From Mesorhizobium sp. L2C084A000 (GTDB taxonomy: Bacteria; Pseudomonadota; Alphaproteobacteria; Rhizobiales; Rhizobiaceae), in assembly GCF_000502875.1 (NCBI RefSeq), contig NZ_AYWX01000010.1, positions 20,445-84,444 on the forward strand: 64,000 nucleotides of DNA. Reading direction: 5' to 3'. Below, piece by piece: positions 24,590-32,766 of this stretch. The translations under genes and the position numbers were made by a program. The notes under the pieces are model-generated. The model had not been told where the DNA came from and did no database searches. It saw only the letters and a list, made by a program, of their open reading frames with translations. How positions within the stretch are numbered: the stretch's first letter is position 1; each line of letters begins with the position of its first letter.

Positions 24590-25957
24590 CTACCCCTGCT
24601 CAGTCTGGATCCTGTTGTAGTCGTGGATGGTCTGGCTCAGCCGGCGGCGCAGGAAGTTGGAGATGTTGTCGAAGATGAAGACAACGGCCAGGATCAGCAG
24701 CACCATGTAGAAGACGTTGGCCCAGTTGGAGTTGGTGCGCATCGCTTCCCACAGCTTCAGGCCGATGCCGCCGGCGCCGACAGCGCCAATGATGGTCGCG
24801 CCGCGGGTGTTGGATTCCCACTGGTAGAGCGTCTGGCTGATGAACACCGGCACCACTTCCGGCAGCACGCCGTAGCGCTGCACCAGAAGGCCGTTGGCTC
24901 CGGTCGAGGTAATACCCTCGCGCGGTTTGTCGTCGATGTTCTCCAGCGCCTCGGAATAGGTTTTGCCGAGCGTGCCGATCTCGGTGAAGAAGATGGCTGC
25001 ACTGCCCGCCAGCGGTCCCGGCCCGAAGGCACGGGTGAAGAACAGCGCCCAGATCAGCATGTCGATGGAACGCATGAAGTCGAAGAAGCGCTTGAGCACC
25101 TGGTTGACCAGCCGGCTGGGCGTGATGTTGCGAGCGGCGAAGAAGGCCAGCGGAAAGGCGACGATGCCGCCCAGCATGGTGCCGAGAAAGGCCATGACGA
25201 TGGTCTGCAGGAGCTTCGTCCAGACATCGCCATGCTGCCACTGGGCGTTGTTCCAGATGTTGTCGCCGGCCAGTGCCAGGTTGGACGTGCCTGGTTTCAG
25301 TTCCGGTCCGGAGACGATCAGCGAGGCGACTTCGCTTGCCGACTTGCCGAAGAACGGCGAGCGGGTGTCGAAGACGAAGTTTGCCCAGCCGAGAAATCGC
25401 TTTCGGATCCTGACGCGGTCAACGGCGACACGGGCCTCGCCGGCAAAGCCCATGTCGGCGACGACCTCATCTTCATGCGCGGTGATCCAGCCGGGAACCG
25501 GCCCCGAGATCAGCGGCTTGCCGGTGCCAAGCACGACCGCAACGGTCTCACCATTGGCAGTTATCGTCGCTTGCGTCTTGCTGAAGGTGACCGACTTGGC
25601 GGCGCCGTCGATAAGGACCGTCACCGAACCATCGGCATTGGTCTTGACCCAGTCCGGATCTGGGTTCGGGCCGAGCACCGAGAAGCGTGGATATTTGGCG
25701 GTGATCCGCGTTTCGTCGAGGCGGAAGATCGGCTGCACGTCGTAGCTGATCCATTGGGTTAGAAACAGCGGCAGCCGCTCCCAGTGCGATTCCCGCATGA
25801 CCTGCGGCAGGTTGAAGAACCACAAGGCATAGAGCAGGTAGAGGAAGATGCCGCCAAGCAGCATCAGCGGCCCGAAGCGCTTGTGGAACGGCCGCTGGAA
25901 CACCTGCGGGAAGCGCTCTTCGATCGACTGGATTTGATCGGCGGTCAAGGCAGCCAT
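24590..25957 (-). CDS. phnE: Phosphonate/phosphate ABC permease, long form (PhnE2/PhoT-like)
   Basis: The 455-residue permease is much longer than a typical PhnE (about 260-280). Between the first helix (residues about 30-50) and the permease core lies a soluble domain of about 190 residues, probably periplasmic. The core ends with GATIIGAVGAGGIGLKLWEAM, the PhnE EAA-like signature. Long permeases of this type occur in the rhizobial PhoCDET system for phosphate and phosphonates. Start at ATG 25957 (GGGGG seven bases upstream); a TTG two codons earlier overlaps the previous stop. Last gene of the phn block. Confidence 0.88.
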   Translation of the reverse strand: MAALTADQIQSIEERFPQVFQRPFHKRFGPLMLLGGIFLYLLYALWFFNLPQVMRESHWERLPLFLTQWISYDVQPIFRLDETRITAKYPRFSVLGPNPDPDWVKTNADGSVTVLIDGAAKSVTFSKTQATITANGETVAVVLGTGKPLISGPVPGWITAHEDEVVADMGFAGEARVAVDRVRIRKRFLGWANFVFDTRSPFFGKSASEVASLIVSGPELKPGTSNLALAGDNIWNNAQWQHGDVWTKLLQTIVMAFLGTMLGGIVAFPLAFFAARNITPSRLVNQVLKRFFDFMRSIDMLIWALFFTRAFGPGPLAGSAAIFFTEIGTLGKTYSEALENIDDKPREGITSTGANGLLVQRYGVLPEVVPVFISQTLYQWESNTRGATIIGAVGAGGIGLKLWEAMRTNSNWANVFYMVLLILAVVFIFDNISNFLRRRLSQTIHDYNRIQTEQG

Positions 25958-25959
25958 GG

Positions 25960-26916
25960 TCAAGCCCCCACCACGAAAGCCTGCTCGCCGACCAGCTTGC
26001 GGCGCAGCCAGGCGGAGAACTGGTCGACGATGAAGATCGTCGTGAACAGGAGCAGCACGAGGGCTATCGTCTTGGCGCCGAAGCCGCGCGAGATCGACAG
26101 CTTCAACTCCTCGCCGATGCCGCCGCCGCCGACCGCGCCCATGATGGTGGAAATGCGGACATTTATCTCAACACGCAGCAGCGTGTAGGACATGAAGTTG
26201 GGCAGCACCTGTGGCAGGCTGGCAAAGCGCACCCGCTCGAACCAGTTGGCGCCGACAGCCCTCAGGCCCTCTTCGGCGCGCATGTCGATGTTCTCGTTGA
26301 TCTCGTAGAACAGCTTGCCCAGCGCGCCGATCGAATGCAGGCCGATGGCGATGATGGCAGCGATCGGGCCGATCGAGACGATGGCGGCGAACAGGCCGGC
26401 GATGACGATCTCGGGAAAGGCGCGCAGCAGCTCCATGAGGCGCTTGACGATTTGCCGCAGCACCGGATGCGGCGTCAGATTGCGCGCCGCGATGAAGGAG
26501 AACGGCACGGCGAAGACGAAGCCGATGAAGGTCGAGACCAGCGCCACGTTGAGCGTGGTCAGCATCAGCTCGAAATATTCGGGGATGTAGAAGCTGCCCC
26601 AGACATAGGAGCGGCCAAGCGGAAAGTTGAATTCCTGGGTGCCGGTGTCATGCGGGGAAGCGATGTCGAACATCGCCCGCCAGACATCGTTCCAGTCCTT
26701 GGGGACGAGCCAGCTCAGGAAGTCCAGCAAATGCGGCAACCGGTCGAAGAAATGCCCGGCATTGGCCTCGTCGGCGAACCACATTGTGCTGCCGAGCGCG
26801 ATGATGAGAAGGCCGACACCGATGGCGGTGTAGAGCCGGCGCAAGGACGTCTTGCGACGCCAGGCGTCGGCCATCTGGTGAGTGGCGCCGGAAGGGGCTG
26901 TCACGGAAAGGGTCAT
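25960..26916 (-). CDS. phnE: Phosphonate/phosphate ABC permease (PhnE1/PhoE-like)
   Basis: This 318-residue membrane protein has one N-terminal helix, a short outer segment and the PhnE permease core with the loop ISTIMGAVGGGGIGEELKL. It pairs with the long permease encoded just downstream, with which it overlaps at the stop/start. A stem-loop at 26931-26961 separates it from phnD. It imports phosphonates or phosphate together with PhnC and PhnD. Confidence 0.9.
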   Translation of the reverse strand: MTLSVTAPSGATHQMADAWRRKTSLRRLYTAIGVGLLIIALGSTMWFADEANAGHFFDRLPHLLDFLSWLVPKDWNDVWRAMFDIASPHDTGTQEFNFPLGRSYVWGSFYIPEYFELMLTTLNVALVSTFIGFVFAVPFSFIAARNLTPHPVLRQIVKRLMELLRAFPEIVIAGLFAAIVSIGPIAAIIAIGLHSIGALGKLFYEINENIDMRAEEGLRAVGANWFERVRFASLPQVLPNFMSYTLLRVEINVRISTIMGAVGGGGIGEELKLSISRGFGAKTIALVLLLFTTIFIVDQFSAWLRRKLVGEQAFVVGA

Positions 26917-26930
26917 GATCGGACATGCAA

Positions 26931-26961
26931 GAAGGGCGGCGTTTTCTCGACGCCGCCCTTC
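26931..26961 (-). terminator. Stem-loop between phnD and phnE1
   Basis: GAAGGGCGGCG and CGCCGCCCTTC form an 11-base-pair stem with a 9-base loop, 12 bases after the phnD stop. There is no long T run after it in the gene direction, so it is more likely an mRNA stabiliser or partial terminator than a full stop. Confidence 0.65.
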
Positions 26962-26973
26962 CTGATTTCGCCG

Positions 26974-27882
26974 TTAGCCGCCAATGGCTGCCTTACGGGC
27001 TTCGACGATGACGTTGTAGAAGTCCGCCTTAACCGGGACGTAGCCGGTAAAGTCGCCGCCTTCGACGCCTTCGAAGCAAGCCTTGTCCTTCTTCGGCAAC
27101 TGCGTGAAGAAGTCGGCGAGCTTGGCGGTCATCTCGTCGCCGAGCGCGGTGCGCACGACCAGCGGGCCGTTCGGGATCAGGCCCGAGCGCCAGACTTCGA
27201 CGAAGTCGTTGGGGTCGACGGCGCCCTTGGCGACTTCCTTGTGGAAGGTGCCCGAGGTGTAGCCGTCCTTGAAGTCGCCGATACCGGAGGAATCGTCCAC
27301 CGCCACATCGACCTTGCCGTCGCGCACGGCCAGAACGTTGTTCTCGTGGCCGCCGTTGAACTGGGTCGAAGCGAAGAAGGTTTCGTTCGAAGCGCCGGTG
27401 TCCTTCGGGATCTGGGTCAGCGGGATCAGATAGCCGGAGGTCGAATCCGGATCGGCGTAGCCGAGCTTCTTGCCCTTGGCCGACTTGATATCGGTGATCC
27501 CCGAGGATTTCAGCGCCAGACCGATCGAATAGTAGCCGGTGGCGCCGTCGGTCTGCTGGGTGGTGAGGATCGGGGTGACCGCCTTCGGGTCCTTGAGAGC
27601 GATGCTGGCGTAGCCGGAAGCGCCGAGTTCGGCGAAGTCGAGCGTGCCGCCAAGCAGGCCCTGGATGACGCCGTCATAGTCGGCGGCGGGGAACAGCGAA
27701 ACCTTTTCGAAGCCGAATTCGGCCTTCAGATGGTCGGCGAGGCACTGGTAGTTGCGCAGCCGGTCGGTTTCGTTTTCGCCGCCGAGGATGCCGACGCGAA
27801 ATTCCTTCATGTCGGCGGCCTGGGCCATGCTGGTCGCCATGGCGAGCACCGAAACGGCGCTGAAAACCATCTTCCTGAACAT
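26974..27882 (-). CDS. phnD: Phosphonate/phosphate ABC substrate-binding protein PhnD/PhoD-like
   Basis: The 302-residue precursor has a signal peptide of about 22 residues (AQA-AD) and then the PhnD-type motif FRVGILGGENETDRLRNY, with TDGATGYYSIGL and YADPDSTSGYLIPL (phosphonate-binding Ser/Thr loops). AGGAGA precedes the ATG at 27882; an upstream in-frame extension reads through phnC in another frame and is not real. It captures phosphonate or phosphate in the periplasm. Confidence 0.9.
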   Translation of the reverse strand: MFRKMVFSAVSVLAMATSMAQAADMKEFRVGILGGENETDRLRNYQCLADHLKAEFGFEKVSLFPAADYDGVIQGLLGGTLDFAELGASGYASIALKDPKAVTPILTTQQTDGATGYYSIGLALKSSGITDIKSAKGKKLGYADPDSTSGYLIPLTQIPKDTGASNETFFASTQFNGGHENNVLAVRDGKVDVAVDDSSGIGDFKDGYTSGTFHKEVAKGAVDPNDFVEVWRSGLIPNGPLVVRTALGDEMTAKLADFFTQLPKKDKACFEGVEGGDFTGYVPVKADFYNVIVEARKAAIGG

Positions 27883-27974
27883 CTGTAATCTCTCCTGTAG
27901 GTTCCGGCCCCGCGCCGGCAGCGTTCTCGATTTTGACAGGTGCCCTTGACGCGGGCTGTCGATCCAGGCCGCTC

Positions 27975-28832
27975 TCAGTATCCCGGGAATGCGGGCTCGA
28001 GCGGTCCGGCGGATGCGGCGATCTTTCGGCTGAAGGCAACGCTGGTCGAGGTGATGGCCTCGGAGATTTCCTGGCCATTGCTGTCGGCGCCGTAGACGAG
28101 ACGCACGGCCTCGCGGTTGAGTTCTTCCGGCGGGCCGTCGAAGACGACCTTGCCGGCGGCCATGCCGATGATGCGGTTGCAGTAGGTGCGGGCGGTGTCC
28201 AGCGTGTGAAGATTGGTGACGACGGTGATGCCGTCGCGCAGATTGATGTCCTGCAGCGAATCCATCACCACCTTGGCGTTCAGCGGGTCGAGCGAGGCGA
28301 TCGGCTCGTCGGCGAGGATCACTTTGGGCTGCTGCATCATGGCGCGGGCAATGGCGACGCGCTGCTGCTGGCCGCCCGACAAGGTGCCGGCCGGTTGCAA
28401 AGCGGTGCGGGCGATGTCGAGCCGCTCGAGAGCTGCGACCGCCTCGGCGCATTCGGCGCGGGAGAACATGCCGAACAGGTTTGACATGGTCGAGCGGTGG
28501 TTCAGCTTGCCGAGCAGCACATTGGTGAGCACGTCGAGGCGCGGCACCAGGTTGAACTGCTGGAAGATCATGGCGCAGTCACGCTGCCAGCGCCGCAGCG
28601 GCGAGCCGCGCAACTGGGAAACCTCGGCGCCGTCAAAAAAGATCGATCCCTGGCTGGGATCGATGAGACGGTTGATCATGCGAAGAAGGGTCGATTTGCC
28701 GGCGCCCGAACGGCCGATAATGCCAACCATCTGACCCTGTGGGATGGCGATGTTGATGTCGCTGACGGCGGTGTTCTTACCAAATCGGCGGCTGACACCG
28801 CGGATTTCGAGCGTGGCGGAATTTGCTGACAT
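27975..28832 (-). CDS. phnC: Phosphonate/phosphate ABC ATPase PhnC/PhoC-like
   Basis: The 285-residue ATPase has Walker A GRSGAGKST, Q-loop IFQQFNLVPR, signature LSGGQQQRVAIARA, Walker B VILADEPIASLDP and switch NLHTLD, in which the common THD histidine context is replaced by Leu-His as in PhnC proteins. I chose the ATG at 28832 (MSANSATLE); ATG 28856 and 28934 are in frame but extend beyond the conserved start. It heads the phnCDEE unit, with a possible Pho box upstream. Confidence 0.88.
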   Translation of the reverse strand: MSANSATLEIRGVSRRFGKNTAVSDINIAIPQGQMVGIIGRSGAGKSTLLRMINRLIDPSQGSIFFDGAEVSQLRGSPLRRWQRDCAMIFQQFNLVPRLDVLTNVLLGKLNHRSTMSNLFGMFSRAECAEAVAALERLDIARTALQPAGTLSGGQQQRVAIARAMMQQPKVILADEPIASLDPLNAKVVMDSLQDINLRDGITVVTNLHTLDTARTYCNRIIGMAAGKVVFDGPPEELNREAVRLVYGADSNGQEISEAITSTSVAFSRKIAASAGPLEPAFPGY

Positions 28833-28911
28833 GGGGCAGGTTCCAGTCTGGACCATATTGATCGTCAGGCACTCGCCTAACGCAGCCACATGAACCTGCC
28901 GTGTCGCGGTG

Positions 28912-28929
28912 ATGTCAGTTTTGTTACGC
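28912..28929 (-). promoter_or_regulatory. Possible Pho box upstream of phnC
   Basis: On the minus strand GCGTAAC-AAAA-CTGACAT resembles the rhizobial PhoB site (7-base half sites near CTGTAAC and CTGTCAT with a 4-base gap): five of seven and six of seven positions fit. It lies 80-97 bases before the chosen phnC start. Confidence 0.4.
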
Positions 28930-28944
28930 TCCACAGGTGTGGAG
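28929..28944. terminator. Palindrome between the 39-codon ORF and phnC
   Basis: CTCCACAGGTGTGGAG has 7-base arms and almost no loop. It touches the stop codon of the small ORF at 28945 and partly overlaps the possible Pho box. It may be a weak terminator or a protein site. Confidence 0.35.
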
Positions 28945-29064
28945 TTATGGCCGGCCCAGGGCCAGCAGGTCCTCGAAGTGCTCCATGTCCCTGAAGCCGC
29001 AGAAGGCGGGAGTTTTGATTTCGATCACGGGAGCCTGCTGCTCGAAAAAGCTTGAGAGAGTCAT
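28945..29064 (-). CDS. Possible 39-residue small protein
   Basis: A short frame reads MTLSSFFEQQAPVIEIKTPA and ends in EDLLALGRP. AGGA lies eight bases before the ATG. It starts 45 bases after the acyltransferase gene and ends at a palindrome before phnC. It has no transmembrane helix or known motif. Its amino-acid content looks protein-like, but the length is too short to be sure that it is translated. Confidence 0.35.
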   Translation of the reverse strand: MTLSSFFEQQAPVIEIKTPAFCGFRDMEHFEDLLALGRP

Positions 29065-29109
29065 CGAACAGGTCCTGCCATGTGGCTGCCATGACGATGA
29101 TGTGAAGAA

Positions 29110-29727
29110 TTATCCTTCGTATTTTTCCAGGAAGGTCTCGGCCGATAGTTCCCGGAAATCGTCGAGCGAAGCGCGCAGCCTGGCATGATCCCAGTCCCAC
29201 CAGGCAAGCGCCTGATAACGGTCGGCGGTGCGGCGGTCGAAGCGCTCACGGATCGGTTTGGCCGGCACGCCGGCGACGATGGTGTAGGGGGCGACGTCCT
29301 TCGAGACGACGGCTCCGGCGCCGATCGCCGCGCCGTCACCGACGGTGACGCCGGGCAGGATGGTCGAGCCGTGGCCGAGCCAGGTGTCGTGGCCGATGGT
29401 GACTCGCCTGGCGCGACGCTGGGCGAAGAATTCTGTCTCGTGCTCGGCGTCGTCCCAGTAGTCCGAGGCGCGATAGGTGAAATGGTGCAGCGTTGGCCGC
29501 CAGGTCGGGTGGTTGGTGGCGTTGATGCGCACGCTGGCGGCGATGTTGGCGAACTTGCCGATCGTCGCGCACCAGACGGCGCAGTCCTGCATCATGTAGG
29601 AATAGTCGCCAAGCTCGCTTTCCGACACCCGGCTGCGGTCGGCGATCTCGGTCCAGCGGCCGAGCGTCGAATTCTGCACATCCGCCGTCGGATGGACCAG
29701 CGGCGTCTCGGACAATTTCCTGGTCAT
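29110..29727 (-). CDS. Phosphonate-cluster hexapeptide-repeat acyltransferase
   Basis: The 205-residue protein shows left-handed beta-helix hexapeptide repeats (IGHDTWLGHGSTILPGVTVG, GAAIGAGAVVSKDVAPYTIV) and the C-terminal motif PAKPIRERF typical of this class. It matches the transferase family that regularly accompanies C-P lyase genes. The acceptor may be an aminophosphonate or a pathway intermediate; that is inference. It overlaps phnL by four bases, so it is cotranscribed with phnGHIJKL. Confidence 0.87.
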   Translation of the reverse strand: MTRKLSETPLVHPTADVQNSTLGRWTEIADRSRVSESELGDYSYMMQDCAVWCATIGKFANIAASVRINATNHPTWRPTLHHFTYRASDYWDDAEHETEFFAQRRARRVTIGHDTWLGHGSTILPGVTVGDGAAIGAGAVVSKDVAPYTIVAGVPAKPIRERFDRRTADRYQALAWWDWDHARLRASLDDFRELSAETFLEKYEG

Positions 29728-30431
29728 GCGGCGATTTTTCCGGGAGCGAAAGCGGTGACGTCGATGATGCGGTCGGCAACCGCCTCGCGTACGTCGTGGT
29801 CATGGAAGATGCCGAGCAGCGCGACATCAGCCGCCTTCTTGGCGGCGATGAGTTCAATCACGACATCGCGGTTTTTGGCGTCGAGCGAGGCGGTCGGCTC
29901 GTCGAGCAGCAGGATCGGATGCTCGGTGATGAAGCCGCGTGCGATGTTGACGCGCTGCTGCTCGCCACCGGAGAAGGTCGCAGGTGGCAATGCCCAGAGT
30001 TTCTCCGGCAGGTTGAGCTGCGCCAGCAAGGCGCGTGCCTTGCCGCGGGCAATCTCGCGATCCTCGCCGCGCTCGACCAGCGGTTCGGCGACGACATCCA
30101 GCGCCGAAACGCGCGGCACGGTGCGCAGGAATTGGCTGACATAGCCGATCGTTTGCCGGCGCACGGCAAGCACGGTGCGCGGGCTGGCAGTGGCGAGGTC
30201 GATCAGCCCGTCATCGTGGCTGACGATGATCTGGCCTTCGTCGACGGCGTAGTTGCCGTAGAGCATCTTCAGGATCGAGCTCTTGCCGGCACCGGACGGG
30301 CCGCCGAGCACGGTGCATTCGCCGGCCCTGATCGAGAACGAGACACCGGCGATAACAGGCAATTTGATGCCGTCGCGCAGATGCATGGTGAAGCTCTTGG
30401 CGACGTCTGAGACAACGAGGGGCGTCGGCAT
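29724..30431 (-). CDS. phnL: C-P lyase ATP-binding protein PhnL
   Basis: The 235-residue ABC-type ATPase has Walker A GGPSGAGKSS, signature FSGGEQQRVNIARG, Walker B ILLLDEPTASLD and switch FHDHDVR. It starts MPTPLVVSDVAKSFTMHLRDG, as PhnL proteins do, with GGAGGA upstream; the in-frame extension to 30587 comes from repeat DNA. PhnL works with PhnGHI in making the ribose-5-triphosphate phosphonate intermediate. A 322-base gap of repeat DNA separates it from phnK. Confidence 0.92.
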   Translation of the reverse strand: MPTPLVVSDVAKSFTMHLRDGIKLPVIAGVSFSIRAGECTVLGGPSGAGKSSILKMLYGNYAVDEGQIIVSHDDGLIDLATASPRTVLAVRRQTIGYVSQFLRTVPRVSALDVVAEPLVERGEDREIARGKARALLAQLNLPEKLWALPPATFSGGEQQRVNIARGFITEHPILLLDEPTASLDAKNRDVVIELIAAKKAADVALLGIFHDHDVREAVADRIIDVTAFAPGKIAA

Positions 30432-30468
30432 CAGAAGGTCCTCCAATCGCTGTTGGTTTGCGGGCCAG

Positions 30469-30718
30469 CACCCCCCTCTGGCCAATGCAATTGCATGTGC
30501 GGAATAACGGTGAAATCTCGAAGCGGGTGTTTGCGAGGTGTCGGCGCGAGGCACCCCCCTCTGTCCTGCCGGACATCTCCCCCGCAAGGGTGGAGATTGG
30601 CAGCTTCACCCGCAGCGCTTTTCTTGCAGCCTTGGTAATTGGTGAACGCAGCAGGGACAGCCGATCTCCCTCCTTGCGGGGGAGATGGCCGGCAGGCCAG
30701 AGGGGGGTGCCTCGCGCC
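30469..30718. repeat. Mosaic palindromic repeat between phnK and phnL
   Basis: Inverted arms of 21 bases at 30543-30563 and 30698-30718 (core GAGGCACCCCCCTCTG) enclose a second pair, CATCTCCCCCGCAAGG and CCTTGCGGGGGAGATG. A third CACCCCCCTCTG copy is at 30473. It fills almost the whole 322-base gap 30432-30753 and no gene is seen there. The transcript must cross a long hairpin between phnK and phnL. Confidence 0.75.
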
Positions 30719-30753
30719 AAGGTTTCGCGAACACGCGCTTTGAGACTTCATCG

Positions 30754-31530
30754 TCAAACCTGCAGAATCGAGGAAACGAGCAACTGCGTGTAAGGCGCGC
30801 GCGGGTCGTCGAGCACGCGGTCGGTGAGACCGCTTTCGACGACGCGGCCGTCCTTCATCACCATCATGCGCTGCGACAGAAGCCGCGCCACGGCAAGGTC
30901 GTGGGTGACTACGATGGCCGCGAGACCAAGGTCGGTGACCAGCCCGCGCAGCAGGTCGAGCAGGCGCGCCTGGACCGAGACGTCGAGGCCGCCCGTCGGT
31001 TCGTCCATGAACACCAGGCGCGGGCCGGTGACGAGGTTGCGGGCGATCTGCAGGCGCTGGCGCATGCCGCCGGAAAAGGCGCGCGGCTCGTCGTCGATGC
31101 GGTCCTCGTCGATCTCGACGCGCGACAGCCAGTCGACCGCGGTGGCGCGGATCTTGCCGTAATGACGGTCGCCGACCGCCATCAGCCGCTCGCCGACATT
31201 GGCGCCGGCCGATACCGTCATGCGCAGGCCGTCGGCGGGGTTCTGATGGACAAAACCCCAGTCGGTGCGCATCAGGAAGCGGCGCTCGGCCTCGCTCATG
31301 CGGTAGAGTTCGCGGAACTGGCCGTCACGCATGCGGTAGCTGGCGGTGCCGGAGCTGGGCAGCAGCCGGGTCGACAGGCAGTTGAGCAGTGTCGTCTTGC
31401 CGGAGCCGGACTCGCCGACGACAGCCAGGACTTCACCCGGCCACAGGTCGAAGGAGACGTTGTCGCAGCCGACGCGCGAGCCGTAGAATTTGGAGAGCGC
31501 CGAGACGCGCAGCAGCGGTTCGTCGGTCAT
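30754..31530 (-). CDS. phnK: C-P lyase ATP-binding protein PhnK
   Basis: The 258-residue ATPase has Walker A GESGSGKTT, signature FSGGMRQRLQIARN, Walker B LVFMDEPTGGLDV and switch VTHDLAVARLL, with the typical PhnK opening PLLRVSALSKFYG. It binds the C-P lyase core complex and is needed for turnover. AAGGAG lies five to six bases before the ATG, which overlaps the phnJ stop by four bases. That ribosome site lies directly after the repeat that ends phnJ. Confidence 0.92.
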   Translation of the reverse strand: MTDEPLLRVSALSKFYGSRVGCDNVSFDLWPGEVLAVVGESGSGKTTLLNCLSTRLLPSSGTASYRMRDGQFRELYRMSEAERRFLMRTDWGFVHQNPADGLRMTVSAGANVGERLMAVGDRHYGKIRATAVDWLSRVEIDEDRIDDEPRAFSGGMRQRLQIARNLVTGPRLVFMDEPTGGLDVSVQARLLDLLRGLVTDLGLAAIVVTHDLAVARLLSQRMMVMKDGRVVESGLTDRVLDDPRAPYTQLLVSSILQV

Positions 31531-32495
31531 TGTATCTCCTTACCCTCCCCCTTGCGGGGAGGGTCGGCGCGCAGCGCCGGGGTGGGGGTTGAGTGGGGCG
31601 TGGATTGGTCAAGACCCCCACCCGCGCCTTCGGCGCGACCTCCCCACAAGGGGGAGGTAGGGGCGTTGCGCCGCTTCTCGCAGTGGTCGGTGTCGGAGCA
31701 GACGAACATGTGGCCGCCATGGTCGTCGAGGATGACCTCGTCGAGATAGACATTCTCTGCCGCGCACAGCGCGCAGGGCTGGTCGAAGGTCTGCACCTCG
31801 AACGGATGGTCCTCGAAGTCGAGGCTGACCACGTCGGTGAAGGGCGGCACCGCGTAGATGCGCTTTTCGCGCCCGGCGCCAAACAGCTGCAAAGCCGGTG
31901 AGCGGTGCATCTTGGGATTGTCGAATTTCGGCGTCGGCGACGGGTCCATCACATAGCGGCCCTCGACCTTGACCGGATAGGCATAGGTGGTGGCGATGCG
32001 GCCGTGTTTGGCGATGTCCTCGTAAAGTTTCACATGCATGAGGCCGTATTCCTCCAGCGCATGCATTTTCCGCGTTTCAGTCTCGCGTGGCTCGAGGAAG
32101 CGCAAGGGTTCCGGGATCGGCACCTGGTAGACAAGCACCTGGCCCGCCGTCAGCGGATGTTCGGGGATACGATGGCGGGTCTGGATGATGGTGGCGCTGG
32201 CGGTATCAGTGGTCACCGCGATGTTGGCGACCTTCTTGAAGAAGGCGCGGATCGAGACCGCGTTGGTGGTGTCGTCGGCGCCCTGGTCGATGACCTTCAG
32301 CACATCGTCCGGGCCGATGATCGAAGCCGTGACCTGGACGCCGCCAGTGCCCCAGCCATAGGGCATCGGCATTTCGCGCGAGGCAAACGGCACCTGGTAG
32401 CCGGGAATGGCGATGCCCTTGAGGATCGCCCGGCGGATCATCCTTTTGGTCTGCTCGTCGAGATAGGCGAAGTTGTAGGTGGCGATGTCGGTCAT
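31527..32495 (-). CDS. phnJ: Carbon-phosphorus lyase PhnJ with a repeat-derived C-terminal tail
   Basis: With the ATG at 32495, the cysteines fall at 241, 244, 266 and 272 and a glycine at 32. These are the numbers known for the E. coli radical-SAM C-P lyase, so start and identity are secure. The spacing is C-x2-C-x21-C-x5-C. The enzyme cleaves the C-P bond of 5-phosphoribosyl 1-phosphonates. E. coli PhnJ is about 281 residues; this one is 322. The last 46 or so residues (from NAPTSPLWGG onward) are encoded by a dispersed palindromic repeat and are Pro/Gly/Arg-rich. Confidence 0.95.
   Translation of the reverse strand: MTDIATYNFAYLDEQTKRMIRRAILKGIAIPGYQVPFASREMPMPYGWGTGGVQVTASIIGPDDVLKVIDQGADDTTNAVSIRAFFKKVANIAVTTDTASATIIQTRHRIPEHPLTAGQVLVYQVPIPEPLRFLEPRETETRKMHALEEYGLMHVKLYEDIAKHGRIATTYAYPVKVEGRYVMDPSPTPKFDNPKMHRSPALQLFGAGREKRIYAVPPFTDVVSLDFEDHPFEVQTFDQPCALCAAENVYLDEVILDDHGGHMFVCSDTDHCEKRRNAPTSPLWGGRAEGAGGGLDQSTPHSTPTPALRADPPRKGEGKEIQ
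31542..31661. repeat. Palindromic mosaic repeat inside the 3' end of phnJ
   Basis: ACCCTCCCCCTTGCGGGGAG at one end and GACCTCCCC followed by AAGGGGGAGGT at the other match the ends of the repeat at 22265-22386. Inner palindromes include GGCGCGCAGCGCC and GCGCCTTCGGCGC. The reading frame of phnJ stays open through it and stops at the phnK start. Confidence 0.75.
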
Positions 32496-32560
32496 GGCGA
32501 TCACATCCACATTGTGCTATTGAATTGGCGTCCAGGACGCGGAAACAGGGGCGAAATCGG

Positions 32561-32764
32561 ATGACCCAGACCGCTTGGCTGCATATCGGAATTCTGCTGC
32601 TGGCGTTCGTCGGCGTGGTCGCGTTTATCCTCCGAAGAATGGTTTTTCCCGCAGCCAGGGAAGGCGCGCATGGCGAGAGCGTTGGCATCGGCGGCGGCTA
32701 CAGTGGCGGGCATGGCGACCATTCGCACGACAGCGGTGGCGGTGATGGCGGGTCGGGCGACTAG
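32561..32764 (+). CDS. Small membrane protein with Gly/His-rich tail, antisense in the phn operon
   Basis: The 67-residue frame has one strong membrane helix (WLHIGILLLAFVGVVAFIL) followed by RR and a tail rich in Gly, His, Asp and Ser (GGGYSGGHGDHSHDSG). It fills the 271-base space between phnI and phnJ on the opposite strand, ending two bases from the phnI stop. The helix plus Gly-rich tail looks like a real protein rather than noise, but the ribosome site is weak (CAGGGG 9-10 bases upstream) and I know no family. Confidence 0.55.
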   Translation: MTQTAWLHIGILLLAFVGVVAFILRRMVFPAAREGAHGESVGIGGGYSGGHGDHSHDSGGGDGGSGD

Positions 32765-32766
32765 GC

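Noticed and set aside
26335..27888. 517-codon plus-strand frame
   Set aside because: It is antisense to phnE1 and phnD. Its translation is Asp/Gly/Val-rich without domain content, a typical shadow.
30453..30793. Small frames between phnK and phnL
   Set aside because: They consist of the palindromic repeat read in different frames.
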